Shown: positions 34,453-45,051 of the stretch, piece after piece
Layout: every line of letters starts with the position of its first letter
Numbering within the stretch: position 1 is the stretch's first letter
Source: Acidimicrobiaceae bacterium
GTDB lineage: Bacteria; Actinomycetota; Acidimicrobiia; Acidimicrobiales; Poriferisodalaceae
Assembly: GCA_002722565.1 (NCBI GenBank)
Contig: PBMG01000001.1
Span: 1 to 64,000, forward strand
Length of the DNA: 64,000 bases
Reading direction: 5' to 3'
Made by a program: the position numbers and the translations under genes
Notes under the pieces: generated by a model
What the model was told of the DNA's origin: nothing
Databases searched by the model: none
The model's input: the letters and a program-made list of their open reading frames with translations, nothing else

Positions 34453-35544
34453 ATGGCATTAATAGAACCTGACAACAATTTCGCTGCTCCCGAAAGCGCG
34501 GAAGAACAGTTACCGACTCAAGCAGTAGATCTAGGAACTCCCGGCAAAATTCTCGACCCGGGCTTCAACCTGACTTTGCGGCCGATGAAGTATCCGATCT
34601 TTTACGAGATGTACCAGGACGCGATAAAGAACACCTGGACGGTGGACGAGATCGATTTCTCTGACGATGTCGTTGACCTCGATCGGAAATTACTGCCAGC
34701 GGAGCGACATTTGATCAATCGGCTTGTCGCTTTTTTTGCTACTGGGGATTCGATAGTCGCTAATAATCTTGTTCTGAATCTGTATCAGCACATAAATAGC
34801 CCTGAGGCTCGGATGTACCTCAGCCGTCAGTTGTACGAAGAGGCTTTGCACGTTCAATTTTATCTGACACTCCTAGATACATACATCCCTGACCATGATG
34901 AGCGGGCAGAAGCATTTGCGGCGATAGAGAATATCCCTTCGATACGAAGTAAGGCCGATTTCTGCTTCAAATGGATGAGCAGTATGGAAGACCTCACCGA
35001 GTTGCAGACGCCCGAAGAACGTAAGCAGTTCCTGTTGAATTTGATTTGCTTTGCGGCGTGCATCGAAGGGCTGTTCTTTTTCGCTGCCTTTGCGTACGTC
35101 TACTTTTTGCGTAGCAAAGGCTTACTTAATGGCCTAGCAGCGGGAACAAATTGGGTCTTTCGTGACGAGTCGTGCCATATGAACTTCGCCTTTGAAGTCG
35201 TCAAGACGATCAAAGAAGAAGAGCCGGAACTATTTGATGAGGATCTATCCAACAGGATCGTTGAAATGCTTGAGGAAGCGATCGAGGTCGAAAGTCAATT
35301 TGCTCAAGACGTATTGTCTGGTGGCGTTGCTGGTATGTCCGCAGCGGACACTCGCACCTACCTAGAGTTCGTCGCCGATCAACGTTTAACCCAATTGGGG
35401 TTGCCGAAGCGTTATGGCTCCAAGAACCCGTTTGACTTTATGGAGCTACAAGATGTTCAAGAACTCACGAACTTCTTTGAACGGACAGTAGCGGCGTACC
35501 AGCATGGGGTTGAAGGGGACGTCGCATTCGACGAAGATTTCTAA
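34453..35544 (+). CDS. nrdB: Ribonucleoside-diphosphate reductase, class Ia beta subunit
   Basis: A 363-residue radical-generating subunit, partner of NrdA. The diiron ligands and radical site are visible: Asp99 in ATGDSIV, Glu130 and His133 in EEALHVQFY, and Tyr137 as the expected radical tyrosine. Further on are Glu in CIEGLFFFAAF and Glu/His in RDESCHMNF. The Tyr in the normal place argues for an oxygen-dependent diiron (class Ia) or related metal cofactor. It is convergent with meaB, with 22 bases between stops. Confidence 0.97.
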   Translation: MALIEPDNNFAAPESAEEQLPTQAVDLGTPGKILDPGFNLTLRPMKYPIFYEMYQDAIKNTWTVDEIDFSDDVVDLDRKLLPAERHLINRLVAFFATGDSIVANNLVLNLYQHINSPEARMYLSRQLYEEALHVQFYLTLLDTYIPDHDERAEAFAAIENIPSIRSKADFCFKWMSSMEDLTELQTPEERKQFLLNLICFAACIEGLFFFAAFAYVYFLRSKGLLNGLAAGTNWVFRDESCHMNFAFEVVKTIKEEEPELFDEDLSNRIVEMLEEAIEVESQFAQDVLSGGVAGMSAADTRTYLEFVADQRLTQLGLPKRYGSKNPFDFMELQDVQELTNFFERTVAAYQHGVEGDVAFDEDF

Positions 35545-35566
35545 ATAGAAGCTCTTCTTCTGCGAG

Positions 35567-36544
35567 CTAATCGCTCAAGAAGGCATGGATAAGCCTGTCT
35601 ACCGCTGACACTGGTGTGGTTTGCCCTGATCTAACCTGAGATTCCATCTCTGGGAGAAGGCTCTTGACCCTTGAGTGTGTCCGGAGTCCCTCAATCAGGC
35701 GGTCATCAAGCATCGACCACATCCATCGGACAGTTTGTTCTTCCCGACGACGATCAAGCTCTCCAGCGTCACTCAGAAGCCGTTGGTGCTCTTGGACCTG
35801 CGTCCATAGCTCATCTACCCCTGCGCCCGTTAAACCGGCACAGGTGAGGACTGGGGGACTCCAGAGGGGAGAGGTAGGGGCAGTGAGGTGTAGTGCAATT
35901 TCATATTCCCGGGCCGCGGAAGCGGCAGCCTGAGCGTTGTCTCCATCTGCCTTGTTGACAGCAATCATGTCCGCAAGTTCCAAGATTCCTTTTTTGATGC
36001 CTTGCAACTCGTCTCCGGCACCGGGCAGCATCAGCACTAGGAAGAAATCAACCATGTCGGCGACTACAGTTTCACTTTGTCCCACTCCGACTGTTTCGAC
36101 CAAAACGACATCAAATCCCGCTGCTTCGCAGATGAGCATGGTCTCTCGGGTCATTCGATTCACACCACCAAGTTCACCCGATGTAGGTGATGGACGAACA
36201 AATGCCGAAGGGTGGTTTGCTAGGGATGCCATGCGAGTCTTGTCGCCCAGAATCGATCCACCAGTTCTCGACGAAGTTGGATCGACAGTTAGAACGGCCA
36301 CCCTGTGGCCGAGGCTTGTCAGATTGGTGCCAAGTGTTTCGATGAAGGTGCTTTTGCCTACTCCCGGGACGCCAGTGATTCCTACTCTGTGAGCAGATCC
36401 AGAAGCAGGAAGGAGCTCAGCCAATAACTGCTGGGCCAGCTCTCTGTGGTCGGGCAAGTTACTTTCAATCAGCGTGATAGCGCGACCTAGTGATGCACGG
36501 TCTGTCGACTTCACACCCTTGACGAGCTCTTGAATTGACGGCAT
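35567..36544 (-). CDS. meaB: MeaB GTPase, methylmalonyl-CoA mutase chaperone
   Basis: A 325-residue G3E-family GTPase that protects and reloads methylmalonyl-CoA mutase with adenosylcobalamin. Walker A GVPGVGKST is at residues 58-66, followed by VDPTSSRTGGSILGDKTRM, the ETVGVGQSE switch region and AVNKADGDN (NKxD). ATG 36544 is preferred over a TTG at 36556. mutA and mutB lie upstream on the same strand but are separated from it by the plus-strand gene at 36673, so meaB needs its own promoter. Confidence 0.96.
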   Translation of the reverse strand: MPSIQELVKGVKSTDRASLGRAITLIESNLPDHRELAQQLLAELLPASGSAHRVGITGVPGVGKSTFIETLGTNLTSLGHRVAVLTVDPTSSRTGGSILGDKTRMASLANHPSAFVRPSPTSGELGGVNRMTRETMLICEAAGFDVVLVETVGVGQSETVVADMVDFFLVLMLPGAGDELQGIKKGILELADMIAVNKADGDNAQAAASAAREYEIALHLTAPTSPLWSPPVLTCAGLTGAGVDELWTQVQEHQRLLSDAGELDRRREEQTVRWMWSMLDDRLIEGLRTHSRVKSLLPEMESQVRSGQTTPVSAVDRLIHAFLSD

Positions 36545-36672
36545 GGGATCCACCAATATGAGGGTACAGGCCGTTTCTGGCCTGACTCCTAGCTCATTTA
36601 TTTGTTGTAGAACTCTGTCGAACGTTCGCCGCGTAAGTAACTTGATGTAGGTCAGATGCGGAGCAGGAGCTT

Positions 36673-37224
36673 ATGGGTCTAGCAAAACGGATAATGGACA
36701 AAAAGGGGAGCCGCCCTCATCCGGTAGAGAAATTTCTTGAGGCCGACGAAAAGGTTAAGTGGATCCTCCCAGCGCAAGGAGGGCTCCACCCATTTACGAT
36801 GCTTTTTTTCGCGGTGTTTATTCTTTTAGCGGTTTTAGTGTTGGATCCCAATTCATGGATTATGGGCGTGACGATCAGCACAGTTGTGTTTGCCGTCGTT
36901 GCTGTATTGACCACAGCTCGCTATCGAGTCATAGCGATAACGTCGGACGACATCTTGTTATTAAAGGCACGTGGCTGGCGGCCGGCAAAGCCTGTCGAAC
37001 TTCTCCATCGTGTCCCACGTACCTCTAAGTTTGAAGTGCGTGGCCAATTTTGGTCCCAGATCGAGATAGCCGACGAAAAACTCTGGGTCCACAAGCGATT
37101 TCAAGCCAAGCTCGAGGAAGCGGATTCGACCTTGGGCCGAGGGACGTCTAAAGCGGCTCCGAGCGCTGCTTATCGCGCTAACCGCGCCAAAAAGAAAGTC
37201 AAACACGTTCGTCGCAAGCGCTAG
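36673..37224 (+). CDS. Hypothetical membrane protein, PH-like domain
   Basis: A 183-residue protein with two adjacent transmembrane helices at about residues 40-57 and 60-78 ([15 protein letters not shown] and the [12 protein letters not shown] stretch). A beta-rich part follows that resembles bacterial PH domains ([18 protein letters not shown], then [16 protein letters not shown]). The last ~30 residues are strongly basic. A GGAG precedes ATG 36673. It sits between meaB and mutB on the opposite strand. Its TAG stop shares CTAG with the mutB stop. Function unknown. Confidence 0.78.
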   Translation: MGLAKRIMDKKGSRPHPVEKFLEADEKVKWILPAQGGLHPFTMLFFAVFILLAVLVLDPNSWIMGVTISTVVFAVVAVLTTARYRVIAITSDDILLLKARGWRPAKPVELLHRVPRTSKFEVRGQFWSQIEIADEKLWVHKRFQAKLEEADSTLGRGTSKAAPSAAYRANRAKKKVKHVRRKR

Positions 37225-39401
37225 TCGCTAGATAACTTTTCCAACAATTCCTGCGCCGCTTCAGCTATCACTGTTCCTGGAGGAAAGATCGCAGCGGCCC
37301 CGGCATTCGTTAGGGCCTCAAAGTCTTGAGAAGGGACTACCCCTCCAACCACGATCATGATGTCATCCCGACCTTCTGCCGCTAGCGCTTCTCGAAGTTC
37401 AGGGATGAGAGTCAAATGACCAGCAGCCAGCGAAGAAGCACCAACTATATGAACGTCATTCTCTACTGCCTGCCTCGCAGCCTCAGATGGAGTCGAAAAA
37501 AGGGGCCCGATGTCGACGTCAAAGCCCAAATCAGCAAAAGCAGTCGCTATAACCTTCTGGCCTCTATCGTGGCCGTCTTGGCCCATCTTGGCGATGAGGA
37601 TGCGCGGCCGTCTCCCTTCGCTCTCAGCGAAGGAGTCCACCAGCTCTCTGGTTGCCTTAACTGCGTCGGTTTCATCTCCCACTTCGCTGCCGTACACCCC
37701 GCTAATTGATCTAATTTCGGCTTTGTGGCGGCCATAGACAAGCTCAAGAGCAAGACTGATTTCGCCAACCGTTGCCTTAGCTCGCCCTGCTTCGATAGCT
37801 AAGGCCAACAGATTTCCTTCACCAGTGTCTGCTGCTTTAGTCAAAGCTGCAAGCGATTTTTCAACTTGGTCAGGGTCCCGCTCCGCTTTCAGTTGATTGA
37901 GTTTGGCAATTTGAGAGGCTTTCACCTCGGCGTTGTCTATGCGTAGGACCTCTACAGCGTCTTCTGTCTCCATACGATATTTGTTAACGCCTACGACGAC
38001 TTGGCGCCCAGAGTCGATACGAGCTTGAGTTCGAGCCGCTGCTTCTTCGATTCTCATCTTTGGAATCCCGGCTTCGATTGCCGCCGCCATACCACCCATA
38101 TTCTCAACTTCTTGGATGTGCCTTAGGGCTTTATCTGCCAAATCGCGGGTGAGTTTCTCAACGAAATAGCTGCCGCCCCAGGGGTCGATCACATTCGTCG
38201 TCCCCGATTCTTGTTGGAGAAATAGCTGAGTGTTGCGTGCTATGCGGGCGCTGAAGTCAGTTGGTAGCGCCAATGCTTCATCGAAAGCATTGGTGTGAAG
38301 GCTTTGAGTATGACCTTGTGTCGCAGCCATAGCTTCAACGCAAGTCCGCACTACGTTGTTGTAGACGTCCTGAGCTGTAAGGCTCCAGCCCGACGTTTGG
38401 GTGTGAGTTCTCAACGATTTTGACTTTGGGTTGACCGGGTCGAAGCCATCAACCAAATCGGCCCAGATAAGTCGAGCAGCCCTAAGTTTGGCGACTTCCA
38501 TAAAGAAGTTCATGCCTACTGCCCAAAAGAAGCTCAACCGCGGGGCAAAATCGTCAATTCCCAGTCCAGCGCCTTGTCCCGTTCTGAGATACTCGAGTCC
38601 ATCGGCGAGTGTGTAAGCCAACTCCAAGTCAGCTGTCGCACCTGCCTCTTGCATGTGATAACCCGAAATGGAGATCGAATTAAATTTGGGCATATTTTTG
38701 CTCGTGAACTCAAAGATGTCGCCGATAATTCGCATTGAAGGTTGCGGTGGGTAGATATAAGTATTCCGAACCATAAATTCTTTGAGGATGTCGTTCTGTA
38801 TTGTGCCAGCAAGCTTTTCTGGGGCTACTCCTTGCTCTTCGGCAGCCACGACGTAAAGAGCAAGTATCGGAAGAACCGCTCCATTCATTGTCATGGAAAC
38901 ACTCATCTGATCTAAAGGAATGCCGGCGAAGAGGGTTCGCATGTCGTAGATCGAATCGATTGCCACCCCGGCCATGCCAACGTCACCGCTAACTCTTTCG
39001 TGATCGCTGTCATATCCCCGGTGAGTTGCAAGATCAAAGGCCACTGAGAGACCTTTTTGTCCGGCGGCTAGATTCCTTCGATAGAAGGCATTCGAGTCTT
39101 CGGCTGTCGAAAAACCCGCATACTGCCTAACCGTCCAAGGTTGATTTGTGTACATGGTCGGATAAGGCCCGCGTAAGAACGGGGCGAATCCAGGGAAACT
39201 GTCTACATGGCCCATGTCACCCTCGAGGTCCGCGGGCGTATAAAGACACTTGATGTCGATACCTTCGGGCGTATCTGAGGTAAATGCTTCAGACGGGCGC
39301 CCAGTCTGAGTTGCAAACGCCTGTTCCCAATCAGATCTCTGAGATGACGCGTTGCCACCTAGTTCTAGGTCAATCGTCGAAAAGTCTGGTATTTGGCTCA
39401 T
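37221..39401 (-). CDS. mutB: Methylmalonyl-CoA mutase large subunit
   Basis: A 726-residue catalytic subunit of B12-dependent methylmalonyl-CoA mutase, which converts (R)-methylmalonyl-CoA to succinyl-CoA in propionate and odd-chain breakdown (or the reverse). The substrate domain has [19 protein letters not shown] and [12 protein letters not shown]. The C-terminal B12 domain (from ~residue 590) has [11 protein letters not shown] with the DxHxxG motif, whose His coordinates cobalt. It starts 12 bases after mutA. Convergent with the PH-like gene. Confidence 0.97.
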   Translation of the reverse strand: MSQIPDFSTIDLELGGNASSQRSDWEQAFATQTGRPSEAFTSDTPEGIDIKCLYTPADLEGDMGHVDSFPGFAPFLRGPYPTMYTNQPWTVRQYAGFSTAEDSNAFYRRNLAAGQKGLSVAFDLATHRGYDSDHERVSGDVGMAGVAIDSIYDMRTLFAGIPLDQMSVSMTMNGAVLPILALYVVAAEEQGVAPEKLAGTIQNDILKEFMVRNTYIYPPQPSMRIIGDIFEFTSKNMPKFNSISISGYHMQEAGATADLELAYTLADGLEYLRTGQGAGLGIDDFAPRLSFFWAVGMNFFMEVAKLRAARLIWADLVDGFDPVNPKSKSLRTHTQTSGWSLTAQDVYNNVVRTCVEAMAATQGHTQSLHTNAFDEALALPTDFSARIARNTQLFLQQESGTTNVIDPWGGSYFVEKLTRDLADKALRHIQEVENMGGMAAAIEAGIPKMRIEEAAARTQARIDSGRQVVVGVNKYRMETEDAVEVLRIDNAEVKASQIAKLNQLKAERDPDQVEKSLAALTKAADTGEGNLLALAIEAGRAKATVGEISLALELVYGRHKAEIRSISGVYGSEVGDETDAVKATRELVDSFAESEGRRPRILIAKMGQDGHDRGQKVIATAFADLGFDVDIGPLFSTPSEAARQAVENDVHIVGASSLAAGHLTLIPELREALAAEGRDDIMIVVGGVVPSQDFEALTNAGAAAIFPPGTVIAEAAQELLEKLSSD

Positions 39402-39413
39402 GTTCTGACTTAC

Positions 39414-41255
39414 CTAGTTGAGGAGTTGATGGATGGGTGTAAGAGCGTCCAAGACGTCGCAGCCGAGATAAATGAAGCCATCGATATCGGAAACACTTTC
39501 AGCTAACGCATCAGGGTTCGCGGCTAGATAGACCAGACTTGCTCCGGCGGAGCGGAGCTCTTGGGCTGTTTGGATAGCGGATTCTGAATAGGCACTGTCC
39601 GAGGAACAGATGCAAGCAATACGTGTATTGCTAGCAGTAAAAGCTTCAACGCAATCAGCAGTGTTCGCGAATCCGTCGTTGTTGAGGGTTCGAATTCCTC
39701 CGGCCTCGAACAAGTTCATAGCGAAGGTGGACCTAGCCGTATGGGTAGCAATGTCCCCAAGGTTCGCTAGAAATAAGACAGGCTCGTTGGTCGAACTGCC
39801 AACGGACTCACGCATCTCCTCAAAAGGAGTGGACCATCGAAACAGGGGGAGAGCTTCACACCGGCGTTCGCCTTCGATTTTTTCAAGGCTTTGAGGCAAT
39901 GACTCACGTTCTAATTGCTGCTCATCTAGGTTCGGAAACTCGCTAGTGCCAGTCAGCGGCATTTCTCTGTGGGCGACAGCTTTATTCCGTTCCGAACGAG
40001 TTTTCGTTAGCTCCTCCTGCCAGTACCCGGACAGCAGTGCATCAGCAAGACCTCCCTGACGTTCCAAGTCTTGAAAGAGTTCCCAGGCTGAACCGGCCAC
40101 ATCGTCGGTCAACTCTTCGACATACCAACTTCCTCCAGCAGGGTCGATCACAGAAGACAATTTGGTTTCTTCTTGGAGGATGAGTTGTGTATTGCGCGCG
40201 AGTCGAAGCCCCATTTCGTTGGAAAGACCCACAGCATCATCAAAGGGGGTAACCGTTATTGCGTCAGCGCCTCCGACGGCAGCAGCGAAACATGCTGTAG
40301 TCGCGCGAAGCATATTCACCCACGAGTCAGTTCTCGTCATCATTGCTTGCGCAGTTTGTGCATGAATAGTGACGGGACTCTGAGAGGGTGACGCTCCACA
40401 TGCAGACATAACCCGTGCCCAACAGACTCGAGTGGCTCGAATCTTTGCCATATTCATGAACTGATCAGGTCCAACTGTCAGCGTAATCTCAAGTCTCTGT
40501 GCAACATCGTTAATGCTGAAACCTGAGTCCAGAAGGGCACGCACCCAAAGGACACCGGCGGACAATATGGCGCCTAGCTCCTGACTGTCTGATGCTCCTC
40601 CATTTGCCCAGACGGAACCATCGATTGCGATAGGGATGATGTTCGGGTACTTCGACGCTACGTCATTGGCCATGTCGGCGCATTGCTTAATTTCTTGATC
40701 TAGAGGTGAAACAGAATGCCCAGTTCGGGCTAACAGACCCACGGGATCAAGTCCCAGGTGATTACGAAGGAGCTCAGCGTCAGAAGATCGATCCTCACAA
40801 ACTTCTAAGAGCGCGGAGGCGAGTTTCCGGCTGCTTCCTGAGGCTAAATGGACGGGAGCTAGTTCGAGATAGACACCTTGAAGAATTGAAGCAATATGAG
40901 CGGCATCAGCGGTGGCCCCCTTCAAGGTTATGGCAGTGGCCCCGTTCTCTAGGTCGGAAAGAATATGGGCGTTTACACCGTCGCGGATTGCCAAGTGACT
41001 TTGACGAATCTCCCACCCGAGAAGATTCCCCGACGCGCTATTGCCTCTAGCGAATGCGGTTCCTCCCGGAAAATCATCTCCATTTCGTATTGTTCCGTTG
41101 CGCTGTCGTGTGTAAAGCGGACTTCTTTCGATGCCTTCCAAGGTGCGGGTAGTGAGGTCGGCGAGATCCTTACCCTTGAGGGCAGCAGTCGCTGCCGCTT
41201 GCCAAGATTCGTAATCGCGATCATCAAAGTTCTGTTCGGAGTTGTCGCGGGTCAT
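39414..41255 (-). CDS. mutA: Methylmalonyl-CoA mutase small subunit
   Basis: A 613-residue non-catalytic partner of MutB, homologous over its full length but without the DxHxxG cobalamin motif at the C-terminus, as is normal for this subunit. Recognisable segments are ITLTVGPDQFMNMAKIRATR, TVTPFDDAVG and SSVIDPAGGSWYVEELT. It leads the mutA-mutB operon and is divergent from leuS, with 62 bases between the starts. B12 must be made or imported; no B12 genes are in the window. Confidence 0.94.
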   Translation of the reverse strand: MTRDNSEQNFDDRDYESWQAAATAALKGKDLADLTTRTLEGIERSPLYTRQRNGTIRNGDDFPGGTAFARGNSASGNLLGWEIRQSHLAIRDGVNAHILSDLENGATAITLKGATADAAHIASILQGVYLELAPVHLASGSSRKLASALLEVCEDRSSDAELLRNHLGLDPVGLLARTGHSVSPLDQEIKQCADMANDVASKYPNIIPIAIDGSVWANGGASDSQELGAILSAGVLWVRALLDSGFSINDVAQRLEITLTVGPDQFMNMAKIRATRVCWARVMSACGASPSQSPVTIHAQTAQAMMTRTDSWVNMLRATTACFAAAVGGADAITVTPFDDAVGLSNEMGLRLARNTQLILQEETKLSSVIDPAGGSWYVEELTDDVAGSAWELFQDLERQGGLADALLSGYWQEELTKTRSERNKAVAHREMPLTGTSEFPNLDEQQLERESLPQSLEKIEGERRCEALPLFRWSTPFEEMRESVGSSTNEPVLFLANLGDIATHTARSTFAMNLFEAGGIRTLNNDGFANTADCVEAFTASNTRIACICSSDSAYSESAIQTAQELRSAGASLVYLAANPDALAESVSDIDGFIYLGCDVLDALTPIHQLLN

Positions 41256-41317
41256 AGCAGAAGGTTATTCGACTCAACGGGTCGATAACTAGGTAGAAAG
41301 CAATCCATTGCTGCTAA

Positions 41318-44194
41318 TTGTCTTACTCGCCCCTGTACGTGGCATCCTTGAACTTCGTGAACAGATCTCCTTCGACACCGGACCATGAGACAGATGATTC
41401 GCATCCTGCTTTTCGATACGACGCGCACTTAGCCGAACGAATTGAGACCGATTGGCAGGAACGCTGGGCGAACGAGAATACCTATCGAGTTAGCAACCTC
41501 CCACCAGTGGAGGAATATCGAGATTCCGTTGCCGAAAAACGTCAAAAGTTGTTTGTTATGGACATGTTCCCGTACCCCTCAGGAGCGGGTTTACATGTAG
41601 GGCATCCGCTGGGCTACATCGGAACCGATGTCTTCGCTCGTTACAAAAGGATGAGGGGATACGACGTTCTACATACGATGGGATACGACGCCTTCGGACT
41701 CCCAGCAGAAGAACATGCGCGCCAGACAGGCGAACACCCGAGAGTCAACACAGAAAAGAACATTGCCAACATGCAACGGCAACTCGACCGGCTTGGGTTA
41801 GGTCACGACAAAGAACGATCCATCGCCACCACTGACGTCGCCTATTACCGCTGGACTCAATGGATATTTTTGCAGATTTTCCAAAGCTGGTACGACAGCG
41901 AGGCGGGCATGGCGAAGCCAATCTCGGAGCTCGAAGAACGACTTTCAGCAGGGCAGCTCGTCACCAAGAATGGTCACCCTTGGTCGGGTATGACGGAAGT
42001 AGAGCGCAGAGAGGAACTTGATAGGTGGCGTCTCGCTTATTTGGGTGAAGCACCTGTTAATTGGTGCCCAGGGCTAGGAACAGTTCTCGCAAACGAAGAA
42101 GTTACGGCTGACGGGCGAAGCGAACGAGGTAACCACCCTGTCTTTAGGCGGCCAATGAAGCAGTGGATGATGCGGATCACAGCCTATGCAGATCGTTTGC
42201 TTGAGGACTTAGGAAGCCTTGATTGGACCGACTCGATCAAAACCATGCAGAGAAACTGGATCGGGCGGTCCGAAGGTGCCGAAATTGCTTTTGAAACGGC
42301 ATCTGATTCGGTCATCAAAGTTTTCACCACCAGACCAGACACCCTATTTGGGACCACTGCAATGGTGTTAGCGCCCGAGCATCCACTAGTTGACGAATTG
42401 ATATCTGATGTTTGGCCCGAAGACACACCAGCTAGTTGGACAGGCGGAGCGACATCCCCACGCGAGGCAGTTGAGGAATATCGCCGTCTGGTCTCGGAGC
42501 TGAGCGACTTAGAAAGGCAAGAGAATCGGTCAAAAACGGGGGTCTACCTTGGGTCACATTGTGTAGTCCCAGTAAACGACAAAGAAATTCCAGTTTTCAT
42601 AGCCGACTATGTATTGATGGGCTACGGAACAGGAGCCGTGATGAGCGTTCCTGGTCAGGATCAACGAGATTGGGATTTCGCGACAACCTTTAACATCGAA
42701 ATTGTGAGGACGGTTGAACCTCCAGAAGATTTCTCAGGCGAGGCCTACGTTGAGGATGGGCCAGCAATCAACAGCGATTTTCTGAATGGCCTATACATCG
42801 AAGAGGCCAAGGGATCGATGATCGACTGGTTGGAAGGTAGCGGCAACGGCGAACGCACGATCACCTACAAGTTGCGTGATTGGCTTTTTTCTCGTCAGCG
42901 GTACTGGGGTGAACCATTCCCGATTGTGTTTGACGAAACCGGGCTCGCTCTAGCCGTGCCTGAAAGCGAACTCCCTATCGAATTACCTGAACTTATGGAT
43001 TGGGCACCACGATCTCTGGATGAAGAATCCGAACCGGAACCTCCCTTAGGGCGTGCAGAAGAGTGGGCAACGGCTGATTACGACCTTGGGGAAGGTCAGC
43101 GCTCCTATCGGCGTGAACTTAATACCATGCCGCAATGGGCAGGATCTTGTTGGTATTACCTGCGCTACCTAGATCCGACGAACGACGAACAGTTTGTCGA
43201 CCCAGCAGTTGAGAAATACTGGATGAGTAGCCCAGATGGGGGTGTTGGCGGAGTTGATCTATACGTTGGGGGAGTAGAACACGCCGTTTTGCATCTCCTG
43301 TACGCACGTTTTTGGCACAAAGTTCTGTTCGACCTCGGACACGTATCTGGCCCCGAACCTTTCCAGCGGTTGTATAACCAGGGCTATATCCAGGCTGCCG
43401 CTTACCAAGATGATCGAGGTATCTATGTTGAAGCGGAAAAAGTAGTAGAAGAGGACGGTTCGTTCTTTTACGAAGGCCTCCCAGTATCTCGATCCTTCGG
43501 GAAGATGGGTAAGTCCCTCAGGAACTCAGTGACCCCAGACGATATGTACTCGGCTTATGGTGCAGACACCTTGCGCCTTTACGAAATGTTCATGGGGCCT
43601 TTGGACCAAGACCGGCCTTGGGAAACAAAATCTGTGATCGGGTCTCATAGACTTTTGCAGCGGGTGTGGAGGAATCTGATCGATGAAAGCACCGGTATGG
43701 CTACGGTGGTCAACGACCAACCCACAGAGGAATTGTTGAGGCTTACGCATCGAACCATCGCTGCTGTTGACGATGCAATGGAAGGGTTGCGGTTTAATTC
43801 GGCCATAGCGCGCATAACAGAGTTGAACAATGAGTTGACGCGAAGCGCTGCGCCAGTTCCTGCTGAAGTAGCTAACAGCCTTATCTTGATGCTTAGTCCA
43901 TTGGTGCCGCATATAGCTGAAGAATTGTGGCAACGACTTGGCAACGATGGATCGGTAGTTCATCAGCGATTTCCTGAGGCGGATGAGGCACTTCTCGTCG
44001 ACGAATCGATCGAAATCCCTGTTCAGATAAACGGCAAAGTAAGAAGTCGCGTGATGGTAGCGACAAGCGCTGATCCACAAACGATTGAAGAAGCAGTGCT
44101 AGCTGATGAACGCGTCACCGAACTATTAGCAGGCAAAGCGATTCGCAAAGTAATAGTAATCCCCGGGAAAATGGCCAATATCGTTGTCAGCTGA
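41318..44194 (+). CDS. leuS: Leucyl-tRNA synthetase
   Basis: A ~950-residue class I synthetase that charges tRNA-Leu. The HIGH-type motif is in PYPSGAGLHVGHPLGY. The CP1 editing domain spans roughly residues 330-520, with TTRPDTLFG and GTGAVMSVPGQD. WCPGLGTVLANEEV and the KMSKS-type KMGKSLRNSV are present. The start is uncertain: TTG 41318 is the longest, GTG 41357 is also possible, and none has a clear Shine-Dalgarno. The 3' end overlaps the convergent thrB stop by eight bases. Confidence 0.96.
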   Translation: MSYSPLYVASLNFVNRSPSTPDHETDDSHPAFRYDAHLAERIETDWQERWANENTYRVSNLPPVEEYRDSVAEKRQKLFVMDMFPYPSGAGLHVGHPLGYIGTDVFARYKRMRGYDVLHTMGYDAFGLPAEEHARQTGEHPRVNTEKNIANMQRQLDRLGLGHDKERSIATTDVAYYRWTQWIFLQIFQSWYDSEAGMAKPISELEERLSAGQLVTKNGHPWSGMTEVERREELDRWRLAYLGEAPVNWCPGLGTVLANEEVTADGRSERGNHPVFRRPMKQWMMRITAYADRLLEDLGSLDWTDSIKTMQRNWIGRSEGAEIAFETASDSVIKVFTTRPDTLFGTTAMVLAPEHPLVDELISDVWPEDTPASWTGGATSPREAVEEYRRLVSELSDLERQENRSKTGVYLGSHCVVPVNDKEIPVFIADYVLMGYGTGAVMSVPGQDQRDWDFATTFNIEIVRTVEPPEDFSGEAYVEDGPAINSDFLNGLYIEEAKGSMIDWLEGSGNGERTITYKLRDWLFSRQRYWGEPFPIVFDETGLALAVPESELPIELPELMDWAPRSLDEESEPEPPLGRAEEWATADYDLGEGQRSYRRELNTMPQWAGSCWYYLRYLDPTNDEQFVDPAVEKYWMSSPDGGVGGVDLYVGGVEHAVLHLLYARFWHKVLFDLGHVSGPEPFQRLYNQGYIQAAAYQDDRGIYVEAEKVVEEDGSFFYEGLPVSRSFGKMGKSLRNSVTPDDMYSAYGADTLRLYEMFMGPLDQDRPWETKSVIGSHRLLQRVWRNLIDESTGMATVVNDQPTEELLRLTHRTIAAVDDAMEGLRFNSAIARITELNNELTRSAAPVPAEVANSLILMLSPLVPHIAEELWQRLGNDGSVVHQRFPEADEALLVDESIEIPVQINGKVRSRVMVATSADPQTIEEAVLADERVTELLAGKAIRKVIVIPGKMANIVVS

Positions 44195-44993
44195 TCGAGA
44201 TACCGTGTTGGGCTACTTTGAGGATTTTGCTGTGGCCGGAGCTCGGCAGCAAGCGCTTGATTGACTCCGCATAGTCCCTCTCCACGAACGCAGCAACCGT
44301 CGGGCCTGAACCACTTAGCCACGCGGCGCACGCACCATTGTCGAGGGCGGCCTCTATGGCGTGCGCAGAGTCAGGTGCCGAAGCGAGCCGCGTTGGTTGG
44401 TGAAGATCGTCGACACAGTTAGCACGCATCGCCGTCAAATCACCAGAAGCGATGGCAGCGACCAAAACTGAACTTCTAGCTAACGCTTGCGTGGCGGTCT
44501 CGAATGGTACCGATGCCGGCAGGTGCTTTCTAGAGGAATCAGTCGAGGTCTTCCCGTCCGGAATCCAAACGACAACATCTAACTCTTCCGGACATCTCAC
44601 CCGAACAACCGAATCTTGGTTGACCGCAGTAACGCTGCCGTATATTGAGGCTGCGACATTATCCGAGTGGCCTTCAAGCTGCCCTGATCGTGCGAGGAGA
44701 TCTCCATAGCGAATCGACCCAGAGCTCTGAATAGATGCTGCAGCCAAACCGGCCACCCGAGCGGCTCCTGAGAAACCAAGGCCTTTACCCGGCGGAATGG
44801 CTGTCTCTCCGAATAGAGGTCCCTCCCCTCCAGCATCAGCAAAAGATTTGGCAGCTGGATGATTTGCATCAAGCTTTGTGGCGCCTTGTTGTGGCTCTCC
44901 CACATCCAGATGGAACAGCAGGTCCAAGGCAACCGCTAAACAGTCGAAACCGGGTCCGATGTTGGCTGACGATGCAGGCACAGTCACACGCAT
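44187..44993 (-). CDS. thrB: Homoserine kinase (GHMP family)
   Basis: A 268-residue kinase that phosphorylates homoserine in threonine synthesis. It opens with VPASSANIGPGFDCLAVAL, the homoserine-kinase signature. The ATP loop PPGKGLGFSGAA follows near residue 68, then LEGHSDNVAAS and the C-terminal WLSGSGPTVAAF. It is a little shorter than the usual ~300 residues. No thrC or hom gene is adjacent. It converges with leuS and is divergent from ilvG. Confidence 0.92.
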   Translation of the reverse strand: MRVTVPASSANIGPGFDCLAVALDLLFHLDVGEPQQGATKLDANHPAAKSFADAGGEGPLFGETAIPPGKGLGFSGAARVAGLAAASIQSSGSIRYGDLLARSGQLEGHSDNVAASIYGSVTAVNQDSVVRVRCPEELDVVVWIPDGKTSTDSSRKHLPASVPFETATQALARSSVLVAAIASGDLTAMRANCVDDLHQPTRLASAPDSAHAIEAALDNGACAAWLSGSGPTVAAFVERDYAESIKRLLPSSGHSKILKVAQHGISIS

Positions 44994-45051
44994 CTAAGGC
45001 AGCGTACAGTTCTATAGTCAGCTGTTAGCGAAGTCGAGAAGAGTTGGTTCT

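Noticed and set aside
35545-35566. AGAAGCTCTTCT palindrome between nrdB and meaB as a bidirectional terminator
   Set aside because: The loop would be only two bases, which cannot close, and no T-runs flank it.
36617-36628. Palindrome CGAACGTTCG upstream of the PH-like gene as a LexA box
   Set aside because: Actinobacterial LexA boxes need four bases between GAAC and GTTC; here the half sites touch.
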